The notes under the pieces: model-generated
Databases searched by the model: none
What the model saw: only the letters and a program-made list of their open reading frames with translations
What the model was told of the DNA's origin: nothing
Part shown: piece after piece, positions 1 to 5,056 of the stretch
How the letters are laid out: each line of letters starts with the position of its first letter
Numbering within the stretch: the stretch's first letter is position 1
Origin: Chloroflexi bacterium RBG_16_68_14
GTDB lineage: Bacteria; Chloroflexota; Dehalococcoidia; DSTF01; RBG-16-68-14
DNA: 12,483 bases
Reading direction: 5' to 3'
Assembly: GCA_001796995.1 (NCBI GenBank)
Contig: MGOB01000064.1
Span: forward strand, 3,503 to 15,985
Program-made: the position numbers and the translations under genes

Positions 1-835
1 TGAGGGGCCGGCCGCGCCGGTAGATGAGGGCGATCTGCCGCCGGGGCATGGCCACCCCCTCCACCCGGATCTGGCGCAGCTCGCCCCGCGCCACCTCCCG
101 CTCCACCGCTACCTTGGGGAGGATGGCGATGCCCAGGCCCTCCTCCACCATCTTCTTGGTGGCCTCCATGTTGTCTAGCTCCATCATCGGCGCGACCAGC
201 ACCCCCGCCTGCCGGAGGGCGTTGTCCACCAGCCGGTAGTAGCCGGACTCCCGATTGAACATGATGAGGCCCCGCCGGCCTACCTCCTCGATGCTCACGG
301 CTTCTCGCCCGGCGAAGGCGTGCCGGGGCGAGGCGACCAGCACCACTTCGTCCTCGTAGAGGGGGACGGCGACCACCTCCGGGTGGGTGATGGCGCGCTC
401 CAGCCCCACCTGCACCTCGTCCGCCAGCACCATCTGGACGATCTGCTCCGAATGCTCCGTGCGCACCGAGACCTCCAGCCCGGGATAGCGCGAACGGAAC
501 TCCTTGAGCAGCTCCGGCAGGACGTAGGTGCTGACGGTAGGCGCCGCCCCCAGTCGCAGTGTGCCCAGCTCCAGCCGCCGCAGCGACTGCACCGTGTCCA
601 GCCCATCCTGGAGCGCCTTCAGCACCCGCTGGGCGTGAGGCAGGAACGAGGCCCCCACCTCCGTCAGGCTCACCCCGCGGCCGTTGCGCTCGAAGAGGGA
701 CTCCCCTAGGTCGCGCTCCAGCGCCTGGATGCGCGCCGTCACCGAAGGCTGGGTCAATCCCAGCGCCTCCGCCGCCCGGCTAAAGCTGCGGTGCTCCGCC
801 ACCCGCAGGAACGCCTCCAACTGCCCCAGGTCCAT
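1..835 (-). CDS. LysR-family transcriptional regulator (3' end beyond window)
   Basis: A DNA-binding regulator of the LysR family, read from an ATG at 833-835; 278 codons are present and the C-terminus lies off the left edge (family members are usually about 300 residues). Residues 1-60 form the winged helix-turn-helix, starting MDLGQLEAFLRVAEHRSFSR and continuing AAEALGLTQPSVTARIQALE, which is textbook LysR. From about residue 88 (GTLRLGAAPTVSTYVLPELL) the periplasmic-binding-protein-like effector domain begins, with the family-typical stretch EEGLGIAILPKVAVE near the end of what is visible. Its effector and targets cannot be read from sequence. It is divergent from a small membrane protein gene, and a LysR-type palindrome lies between them, so autoregulation and control of that neighbour are likely (inference). 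Family assignment is secure; no specific gene name is justified. Confidence 0.95.
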   Translation of the reverse strand, partial: MDLGQLEAFLRVAEHRSFSRAAEALGLTQPSVTARIQALERDLGESLFERNGRGVSLTEVGASFLPHAQRVLKALQDGLDTVQSLRRLELGTLRLGAAPTVSTYVLPELLKEFRSRYPGLEVSVRTEHSEQIVQMVLADEVQVGLERAITHPEVVAVPLYEDEVVLVASPRHAFAGREAVSIEEVGRRGLIMFNRESGYYRLVDNALRQAGVLVAPMMELDNMEATKKMVEEGLGIAILPKVAVEREVARGELRQIRVEGVAMPRRQIALIYRRGRPL

Positions 836-849
836 GCTTGTCCACCTAC

Positions 850-864
850 ATCGAATATTTCTAT
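850..864. promoter_or_regulatory. Putative LysR-type operator (T-N11-A palindrome)
   Basis: The sequence ATCGAATATTTCTAT is an interrupted palindrome containing T-N11-A, the generic recognition pattern of LysR-family regulators. Six of seven base pairs around the central A are either complementary or separated by single mismatches (pairs 3/13 and 7/9 fail). It lies 14 bases upstream of the lysR start codon, just downstream of that gene's predicted -10 element. It is centred roughly 77 bases upstream of the likely transcription start of the divergent gene at 952. That geometry fits autorepression plus activation of the divergent gene. Binding is inferred only. Confidence 0.45.
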
Positions 865-878
865 CGGTAAGGTAGCAT

Positions 879-887
879 AGTATAGCA
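879..887 (-). promoter_or_regulatory. Extended -10 promoter for the LysR gene
   Basis: On the minus strand the region reads TGC TATACT, an extended -10 (TGn plus a 5/6 match to TATAAT). No convincing -35 lies upstream, which is acceptable for extended -10 promoters. Transcription would begin near 872, giving a short leader that runs through the palindrome at 850-864. Confidence 0.4.
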
Positions 888-897
888 TATGCCCGAC

Positions 898-927
898 TCG
901 ACCACGGATACCGCCGCGACGTATAAT
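898..927 (+). promoter_or_regulatory. Sigma-A-type promoter for the small membrane protein
   Basis: A perfect TATAAT at 922-927 is preceded, with an 18-base spacer, by TCGACC at 898-903 (4/6 to TTGACA). The expected start of transcription is near 934, with an AGGAG ribosome site at 936-940 and ATG at 952. Its position inside the longer open frame beginning at 889 argues that translation starts at 952. Confidence 0.5.
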
Positions 928-951
928 CGAGCGGCAGGAGAGAGACGTCCT

Positions 952-1215
952 ATGCCCAAGCGCAAGCCGAGCCGCAGCCGCCGCAGGCGAGCCACCCGAC
1001 CGCCAGCGCCGCCGGTTGCCGCTGCCCCGAGCCGCCCTACCCCGCGGCCGGTGCCGGTTACGGCGCCGCGCGAGACGGAGTCCACCCGGGAGGCCTCGGT
1101 CACCCGTTTCACCGCCCGCGACTACACCTACGTGCGGCGGGAGATCCAGCGCATCGTGCTGCTGGCGGCCGCCATCGTGGTCACCATCGTCATCCTCTCG
1201 TTCTTCCTGCCGTAG
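952..1215 (+). CDS. Small basic, proline-rich single-pass membrane protein
   Basis: An 87-residue protein of unknown function. Residues 1-15 are very basic (MPKRKPSRSRRRRAT), residues 16-40 are Pro/Ala-rich and probably disordered, and residues 53-67 form a charged stretch (FTARDYTYVRREIQR). Residues 68-86 are one hydrophobic helix (IVLLAAAIVVTIVILSFFL) that ends one residue before the stop. It looks like a tail-anchored protein with its positive part in the cytoplasm, perhaps touching nucleic acid or phospholipid headgroups (inference). The start at 952 is preferred over the in-frame ATG at 889 because a TATAAT box lies at 922-927 and AGGAGAGAG precedes 952. It is divergent from the LysR gene and may be under its control. 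No named family was recognised. Confidence 0.7.
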   Translation: MPKRKPSRSRRRRATRPPAPPVAAAPSRPTPRPVPVTAPRETESTREASVTRFTARDYTYVRREIQRIVLLAAAIVVTIVILSFFLP

Positions 1216-1295
1216 CAAGCGTCTTGCTCCACCGCAGCTTGAAAGCTGCGGCATCGGCGGCTTCCACATGCCGCACCATTCATGGTGCGGTGGAA
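1214..1295. terminator. Three consecutive perfect hairpins between convergent genes
   Basis: Directly from the stop of the small membrane protein come three perfect inverted repeats: AGCAAG/CTTGCT (1214-1219 and 1223-1228), CCGCAGCTT/AAGCTGCGG (1232-1240 and 1243-1251), and CCGCACCAT/ATGGTGCGG (1271-1279 and 1282-1290). TTCCA (1262-1266) and TGGAA (1291-1295) lengthen the third. They sit between convergent genes ending at 1215 and 1306, so bidirectional termination is the simplest reading. No T-tract follows, so this would not be a canonical intrinsic terminator. CCACCGCA (1229-1236) can also pair with TGCGGTGG (1286-1293), giving an alternative fold. Confidence 0.5.
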
Positions 1296-1305
1296 AGAAC
1301 CGGCC

Positions 1306-1809
1306 TCACCGCACACGGCCTATCGCCACCGCGACGCCCAGGATCACGACGATGTACCCGAAGATATCCTCCATGAGGAGGTCTCGGACGGCCACGTCTC
1401 GAAGGGTGGAAGCCAGGATAGCGCTGCGCACCAGGTAGGCCACCACGACGCCGATAGCGGCGATGACCTGGAGGGGCGGGCCGGCCTTCCGGTTGGTGGC
1501 GGCGCTCACCGCCTCGCCTACCCCGTAGCCCAGGCCCAGCCCCACCAGCAGTCCGTAAAAGAAGAAGGCGCCGAAGGGAAGCAGGACACCCCAGACGGCG
1601 CCCAGCGCCGCTCCGGCCGCTAGGGCCGCAGCGAGCCCCCGCAGGAGGTATCCGGCGGAGATCTGGTAGGTGGGGAGCCGGCGGATGTTGGCGCATGAGC
1701 GACAGCGGGCGCCCACCGGCGTGTGGTAGAGGCAGCGGGGGCAGATGGGCGTCCCGCACTTGCCGCAGGCCAGCTCGGTCTCCACGGAGGGATGGGCGGC
1801 GCACTGCAT
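1306..1809 (-). CDS. B-box-like zinc-binding membrane protein
   Basis: A 167-residue protein with an N-terminal cysteine/histidine cluster and a hydrophobic C-terminal part. The cluster has C3, H6, C15, C18, C23, C26, H29, C36 and C39 (for example CGKCGTPICPRC), a spacing like the B-box zinc fingers found fused to membrane domains in many bacteria; it should hold two zinc ions on the cytoplasmic side. About four membrane helices follow, near residues 54-76, 79-100, 112-134 and 148-165. Function is unknown; such modules are often thought to bind protein or sense membrane state. The frame stays open upstream to 2238, but that extension is antisense to the TasA-like gene and shows no family resemblance, so the ATG at 1807-1809, which begins the zinc module (MQCAAHPSVETELACGKCG), was chosen. 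The ribosome site is weak. It is divergent from the surface operon. Confidence 0.75.
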   Translation of the reverse strand: MQCAAHPSVETELACGKCGTPICPRCLYHTPVGARCRSCANIRRLPTYQISAGYLLRGLAAALAAGAALGAVWGVLLPFGAFFFYGLLVGLGLGYGVGEAVSAATNRKAGPPLQVIAAIGVVVAYLVRSAILASTLRDVAVRDLLMEDIFGYIVVILGVAVAIGRVR

Positions 1810-1971
1810 CTGACGAGCGGCCCTACCTCGGCCCTCGCCCAGCCTAGCACGCGGCCCGGTCGCCGGTCGAAGGCGACGTACCTGTGAGCGGATCCTCACT
1901 CGGGAGACGGCCCCGCCCAACAAGATAGGGAGAACCCCTATGCCTCCCACCTCTAGGTGCTCAATCACACG

Positions 1972-1992
1972 GTCGACAACAATGTTGTAGAC
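1972..1992. promoter_or_regulatory. Operator-like palindrome upstream of the surface operon
   Basis: Two 9-base arms, GTCGACAAC (1972-1980) and GTTGTAGAC (1984-1992), flank AAT. Eight of nine pairs are complementary (the mismatch is 1975/1989). It overlaps the probable -35 of the surface operon, a position typical for a repressor site. No cognate regulator is evident nearby apart from the LysR gene, whose own site has a different sequence. Confidence 0.45.
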
Positions 1993-2000
1993 AGAAGAAT
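1973..2000 (+). promoter_or_regulatory. Candidate promoter of the surface-protein operon
   Basis: TCGACA at 1973-1978 (5/6 to TTGACA) and AAGAAT at 1995-2000 (4/6 to TATAAT) are 16 bases apart, about 40 bases upstream of the ATG at 2042. The area is locally AT-rich relative to its surroundings. Prediction only; the -10 is imperfect. Confidence 0.35.
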
Positions 2001-2014
2001 TAGTACGTACTTCG

Positions 2015-2034
2015 CGCCACTTGGCGAAGGGAGG
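2015..2034 (+). promoter_or_regulatory. Strong ribosome binding site with adjacent small hairpin
   Basis: AAGGGAGG at 2027-2034 is a near-ideal Shine-Dalgarno site, 7 bases before ATG 2042. It fixes the start there rather than at the in-frame TTG at 2021. A CGCCA/TGGCG stem (2015-2019 and 2022-2026) abuts the site and might modulate access to it. Confidence 0.5.
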
Positions 2035-2041
2035 CACATGT

Positions 2042-2620
2042 ATGTCGAAGAGAATCCTCTCGGTGCTACTGGGCATCGGCCTGCTGAGCCTCTTGGCTAG
2101 TCTGGCCGGGCTGGCCGTGTTCACCGACACCGCCAGCGTCGGCGGCAACACCTTCACGACCGGTACGGTGGACATCAGCACCGCGCCCGCGAGCGCGCTC
2201 GTCACCTTCAGCAACATGGCGCCTGGAGACTCGATCACTGACGATGTGGTCGTCTCGAACGCCGGCAGCCTGGAGTTGCGCTACGCCGTCAGCAGCTCTG
2301 CCACCAACGCCGACGCGTTGGCCCTGAAGGACGCCCTCACGCTCACCATCAAGACCATCGACGTGACGACGCCCGGCACGCCATGCGACGACTTCGACGG
2401 AACGCAGCTGTACACGGGCGATCTGGACGACGGCGCCGGCGGGCTCCTCGTCGGCGACCCGGCCCAGGGGGCCCAGGGAGGCGAGCGGACGCTGGCCGCT
2501 AGCACGAGCGAGACGCTCTGCTTCCGGGTAGCGCTGTCGAGCGGCGCCACCGGCCCTGAGGGCGCCAGCACCACGGCGACGTTCACCTTCGACGCGGAGC
2601 AGACGACCAGCAACCCGTAA
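2042..2620 (+). CDS. TasA/camelysin-like SipW-dependent secreted protein
   Basis: A 192-residue exported protein resembling the TasA/CalY (camelysin, peptidase M73) family, whose best-known members build biofilm fibres in Bacillus. The N-terminus is a signal peptide (MSKR, then a hydrophobic core at residues 5-26) running into FTDTASVGGNTFTTGT (residues 27-42), the conserved region following cleavage in SipW substrates. Next comes a beta-rich domain with the family feature SNMAPGDSITDDVVVSNAGSL (in two parts, residues 57-77) and two cysteines, C114 and C160, that could form a disulfide. The mature protein is acidic and rich in Thr, Ser and Ala, as expected for a surface protein. It is first in the operon and has its best ribosome site and only ATG start, consistent with being the most abundant product (inference). 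The fibre-forming role is inferred; the family relation is fairly secure. Confidence 0.8.
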   Translation: MSKRILSVLLGIGLLSLLASLAGLAVFTDTASVGGNTFTTGTVDISTAPASALVTFSNMAPGDSITDDVVVSNAGSLELRYAVSSSATNADALALKDALTLTIKTIDVTTPGTPCDDFDGTQLYTGDLDDGAGGLLVGDPAQGAQGGERTLAASTSETLCFRVALSSGATGPEGASTTATFTFDAEQTTSNP

Positions 2621-2671
2621 CCGTCGGGAGGGCACGAGGGACCGAGACAAGATGAGGCCAGGAGGGCCGAC

Positions 2672-3493
2672 GTGGACTACGATAGGGAGCTGACGGGAGA
2701 CATTCCGCCGCCCCCACTGCTGGAAGCAGCCTTCTTCCACAGCGCACGGAACGACCGGGCCGGGCACTTCGGAGCCCTGGCCCGGTCGGAGCTTGTCCGG
2801 CGAGCGGCGCGGTTGCTCTCTTACGGCCTGATGGTGTTCGTCGCCGGCGTGCTGCTCCTGGTGGCGACGGCGACGGTGCCGGTGCTCTTCGGCTACCACA
2901 CCTACACTGTCAACGGCGGCAGCATGGAGCCCAGCCTACACGCCGGGAGCACGGCGGTGGCCGCGCCGACCAGCCCGCTGGCGCTCCAGGTCGGCGACGT
3001 CATCGTCCGCCGCTCATCCGAAGACGGCGTCCCCGTCCTCCACCGCATCGTGGAGATCAAGGAGGAAGGCGGGCAGCGGCTCTTCGTTACCCAGGGCGAC
3101 CAGAACCTGGCTCCCGATCCGGAACCCGTGGCGCTGCAAGGCCCGGGCGACCGGGTGGTCTACAGTGTGCCCTACGCCGGCTACATCCTGAACTTCGCCG
3201 GGAACTGGCAGGGGCGGCTCCTGCTCATCGGCATGCCTCTCGTCCTCCTGGTGGCCCCTACGGTCCGGCAGCGGTGGCGCCGGCCCCAACAGCAGCTGGT
3301 AGCCGCGGCGGAAGCCGCTCCTGCCGCAGGCCAGAAGGCATCTCTTCGCGTCATCCCGATTGTGAGGGCCGACGCGGAGAGCTACGCTGATCTCCCGGCG
3401 TTTCTCTCTGAACAGCTTGAGCAGCTATGCGGTCCTGAAAGCAAACCGCGGACCGACAGCCAGGAACAAGGAGAGGAGCCGCTTGCCGCGTAA
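2672..3493 (+). CDS. sipW: SipW-type signal peptidase I (S26B)
   Basis: A membrane serine protease that removes signal peptides of exported proteins. GTG start at 2672, with GGAGG at 2661-2665. Of its 273 residues, about 49-73 form the first membrane helix. The catalytic serine is S84 in NGGSMEPSLHAGS, box C-like GDVIV is at 108-112, and VLHRIVE (H124) supplies the His that replaces Lys in ER/archaeal/SipW-type enzymes. TQGDQN (D143) is the third conserved box. A second helix lies at about 182-197. Compared with Bacillus SipW (about 190 residues) it has a roughly 48-residue cytoplasmic N-terminal extension containing a proline run (IPPPPLLEA) and a roughly 75-residue charged C-terminal tail. 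Its position between three proteins sharing one signal motif says it is their dedicated peptidase. Its last codons overlap the next gene's ribosome site and start. The gene symbol reflects type, not proven orthology. Confidence 0.88.
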   Translation: MDYDRELTGDIPPPPLLEAAFFHSARNDRAGHFGALARSELVRRAARLLSYGLMVFVAGVLLLVATATVPVLFGYHTYTVNGGSMEPSLHAGSTAVAAPTSPLALQVGDVIVRRSSEDGVPVLHRIVEIKEEGGQRLFVTQGDQNLAPDPEPVALQGPGDRVVYSVPYAGYILNFAGNWQGRLLLIGMPLVLLVAPTVRQRWRRPQQQLVAAAEAAPAAGQKASLRVIPIVRADAESYADLPAFLSEQLEQLCGPESKPRTDSQEQGEEPLAA

Positions 3494-3494
3494 G
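3460..3494 (+). repeat. Duplicated translation-initiation element, copy 1
   Basis: These 35 bases match 4195-4229 at 33 positions. They contain the ribosome site AAGGAG (3468-3473), the TTG start (3483) and the first codons of the DNRLRE gene. Because the element lies in the end of the signal peptidase gene, it also encodes that enzyme's last residues (GEEPLAA) and stop in another frame. Confidence 0.85.
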
Positions 3495-4187
3495 CTCTGG
3501 GCCGCCCTCCTCGTGCTCGGCCTCGCTCTTGCGCTGGCCCGCACGGTCACGTCAGCCGGCCTCGGGGCCTTCGTCGATGAGGCGACCGTCGCCGACAACA
3601 CGTTCGCCACCGGCACCTGGACCACGCTCTACGCCAGCGGCGACACGTACCTCACAGGCGGCCAGCCGAACCAGAACCAGGGCACGGACACCTTCCTGAG
3701 GGTCCAGCAGAGCGGGTCCAACCGCTCCCTGGTCATATTCGACTCCACTGAGATCACCAACGCCGCAGGCGGCCGGACGCTGCGCAGCGCCACGCTCCAG
3801 CTCTACATCGAAACCAACGGCGACAACTGGGGCGGCTCCGGCCGCACTGTCGATGCGCACCGGATCACGACCTCATGGACGGAATTGGGCGCCACCTGGA
3901 ACTGCCCGGACGATACGAACACGAGCAACGGCTCGGCTGACTGCCCGACGCAATGGAACGGTGGATCGTTCGACGCCACCGCCACAGACAGCTTCCTGAT
4001 CACGAACGGTCTGACGGGCTGGGTCGAGTGGGACGTAACGGCCGATGTTGCGGCGTTCCTCGCCTCCACCGCAGCAAACTACGGCTGGATCATCAAGAAG
4101 ACGAGTGAGGGCGCCGCGGGTCAGGTGGATTTCACCAGCCGAGAGGGCGCCGCCAACGATCCCGAACTGTACCTGGTTTTCCAGTAG
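3483..4187 (+). CDS. Secreted DNRLRE-domain protein with SipW-type signal
   Basis: A 234-residue exported protein. The TTG at 3483 is chosen because AAGGAGAGGAG precedes it and it yields a compact signal peptide (MPRKLWAALLVLGLALALAR); it overlaps the peptidase stop by 11 bases. The upstream in-frame TTG at 3417 would add 22 residues with no ribosome site. After the hydrophobic core, GAFVDEATVADNTFATGT (29-46) matches the corresponding stretch of the TasA-like protein. Residues 50-234 form a DNRLRE domain, a beta-sandwich common in large bacterial surface proteins: DTYL..GQPNQNQG, FLRV, RSLVIFDST (82-89), LRSATLQLYIE (100-110), RITTSWTELGATWN (127-140) and the closing SREGAANDPELYLVF. C141 and C154 may pair. 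It probably acts as an accessory or adhesive subunit on the cell surface; its ligand is unknown. Confidence 0.82.
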   Translation: MPRKLWAALLVLGLALALARTVTSAGLGAFVDEATVADNTFATGTWTTLYASGDTYLTGGQPNQNQGTDTFLRVQQSGSNRSLVIFDSTEITNAAGGRTLRSATLQLYIETNGDNWGGSGRTVDAHRITTSWTELGATWNCPDDTNTSNGSADCPTQWNGGSFDATATDSFLITNGLTGWVEWDVTADVAAFLASTAANYGWIIKKTSEGAAGQVDFTSREGAANDPELYLVFQ

Positions 4188-4194
4188 CGAGGAA

Positions 4195-4229
4195 CCAGGA
4201 ACAAGGAGGGGAGCCGCTTGCTGCGTAAG
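4195..4229 (+). repeat. Duplicated translation-initiation element, copy 2
   Basis: The second copy of the 35-base element at 3460-3494, differing at two positions. It contains AAGGAGGGGAG, the TTG start at 4218 and the codons for LRK. Unlike copy 1 it begins after the preceding stop, so here it is a purely intergenic leader plus start. Confidence 0.85.
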
Positions 4230-5030
4230 GTAGGTATCCTGTCTCTGCTCGCCGGAGCGGCCCTCGTCCTCGGCGGGGCGTTGACGCAGGGCAGCCTGGC
4301 CATGTTGACGGACCTGGCGACCATCCCAGGCAACAGCTTCACCACCGCCGCCTCCTTTGCTACGGCGACGCCAACGCCGACGGATACCCCGACGCTGACG
4401 GCCACCCCGACAGATACGCCGACGCCTACCCCGACAGATACGCCGACCGCTACCCCTACACCGACAGACACCCCGACCGTTACCCCGACACCGACGCCGA
4501 CTAACACCGGCTTCCTCAACTGCGCGTCGAATGCCGCCGTCACCAGCGGCAGCGGCGACAACAACGGCTTTCAGGTGAACCCCGGTAATGCCTGCGCCAA
4601 CGACGGGGCCTTCGCCGAGGACACCGACAGCGGGACGAACACCGGCACTTCCTGCTCCGGCACCGACAAGGACCGCCACCTGTTCTACGACTATGGGTTT
4701 ACCATCCCGGCCGGGTCGACCATCAACGGCATCGAGGCGCGCCTGGACGCCTGGATCGATGGCGGCACCTCTGCCACACGCATCATGTGTGTGGAGCTGT
4801 CCTGGGACGGGGGCACCAGCTGGACCGCCGCCAACACCACGTCCACCCTGGGGACAACCGAGGCCACCTTTATCCTTGGTGCCGCTACCGACACCTGGGG
4901 CCGCACCTGGAGCGATGCCGACTTCTCCAATGCCAACTTCCGCCTGCGCATCACCAACGTGGCGCCCAGCACGGCTCGTGACTTCCGGCTGGACTGGGCG
5001 GCCGTCCAGGTGACCTACACGCCGCCGTAA
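4218..5030 (+). CDS. Secreted stalked protein: SipW-type signal, Thr-Pro linker, C-terminal beta domain
   Basis: A 270-residue exported protein starting at TTG 4218, behind AAGGAGGGGAG. Residues 1-29 are a signal peptide (MLRKVGILSLLAGAALVLGG onward), followed by MLTDLATIPGNSFTTA (29-44), aligned with the SipW-type motif of the two other secreted proteins. Residues 50-97 are a TP/TDTP-rich low-complexity stalk, likely extended and possibly glycosylated. Residues 98-270 are a compact Gly/Asp/Thr-rich domain with CVELSWDGGTSW (191-202), TWGRTWSDADFSNANFRLRI (226-245) and a DFRLDWAAVQVTY ending; it looks like an all-beta jelly-roll and resembles domains seen repeatedly in Chloroflexota and metagenomic surface proteins, though I cannot name a Pfam family. 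C102, C126, C146 and C191 could form disulfides. No sortase signal or C-terminal anchor is visible. It is the last gene of the operon. Confidence 0.78.
   Translation: MLRKVGILSLLAGAALVLGGALTQGSLAMLTDLATIPGNSFTTAASFATATPTPTDTPTLTATPTDTPTPTPTDTPTATPTPTDTPTVTPTPTPTNTGFLNCASNAAVTSGSGDNNGFQVNPGNACANDGAFAEDTDSGTNTGTSCSGTDKDRHLFYDYGFTIPAGSTINGIEARLDAWIDGGTSATRIMCVELSWDGGTSWTAANTTSTLGTTEATFILGAATDTWGRTWSDADFSNANFRLRITNVAPSTARDFRLDWAAVQVTYTPP
4368..4505 (+). repeat. Low-complexity Thr-Pro coding repeat
   Basis: Imperfect tandem copies of short units such as CCGACAGATACGCCGAC encode the TDTPT/TPTPT stalk of the secreted protein. The repeats vary in codon choice at many positions. Such repeats are prone to length change between strains. 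Confidence 0.85.
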
Positions 5031-5056
5031 GTGCAGGCAAACAGCGAGGGCTGGGC

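Noticed and set aside
889..951. An earlier start at 889 for the small membrane protein
   Set aside because: A TATAAT promoter element lies inside this stretch and a good ribosome site precedes the ATG at 952.
1306..2238. A 310-codon minus-strand open frame starting inside the TasA-like gene
   Set aside because: Only the part from 1809 down has a recognisable zinc module and membrane helices; the rest is antisense to the secreted-protein gene and looks like a codon-bias shadow.
4368..4505. Short repeats as a possible CRISPR array
   Set aside because: Units are short, contiguous and without spacers, stay in frame, and encode a Thr-Pro stalk.
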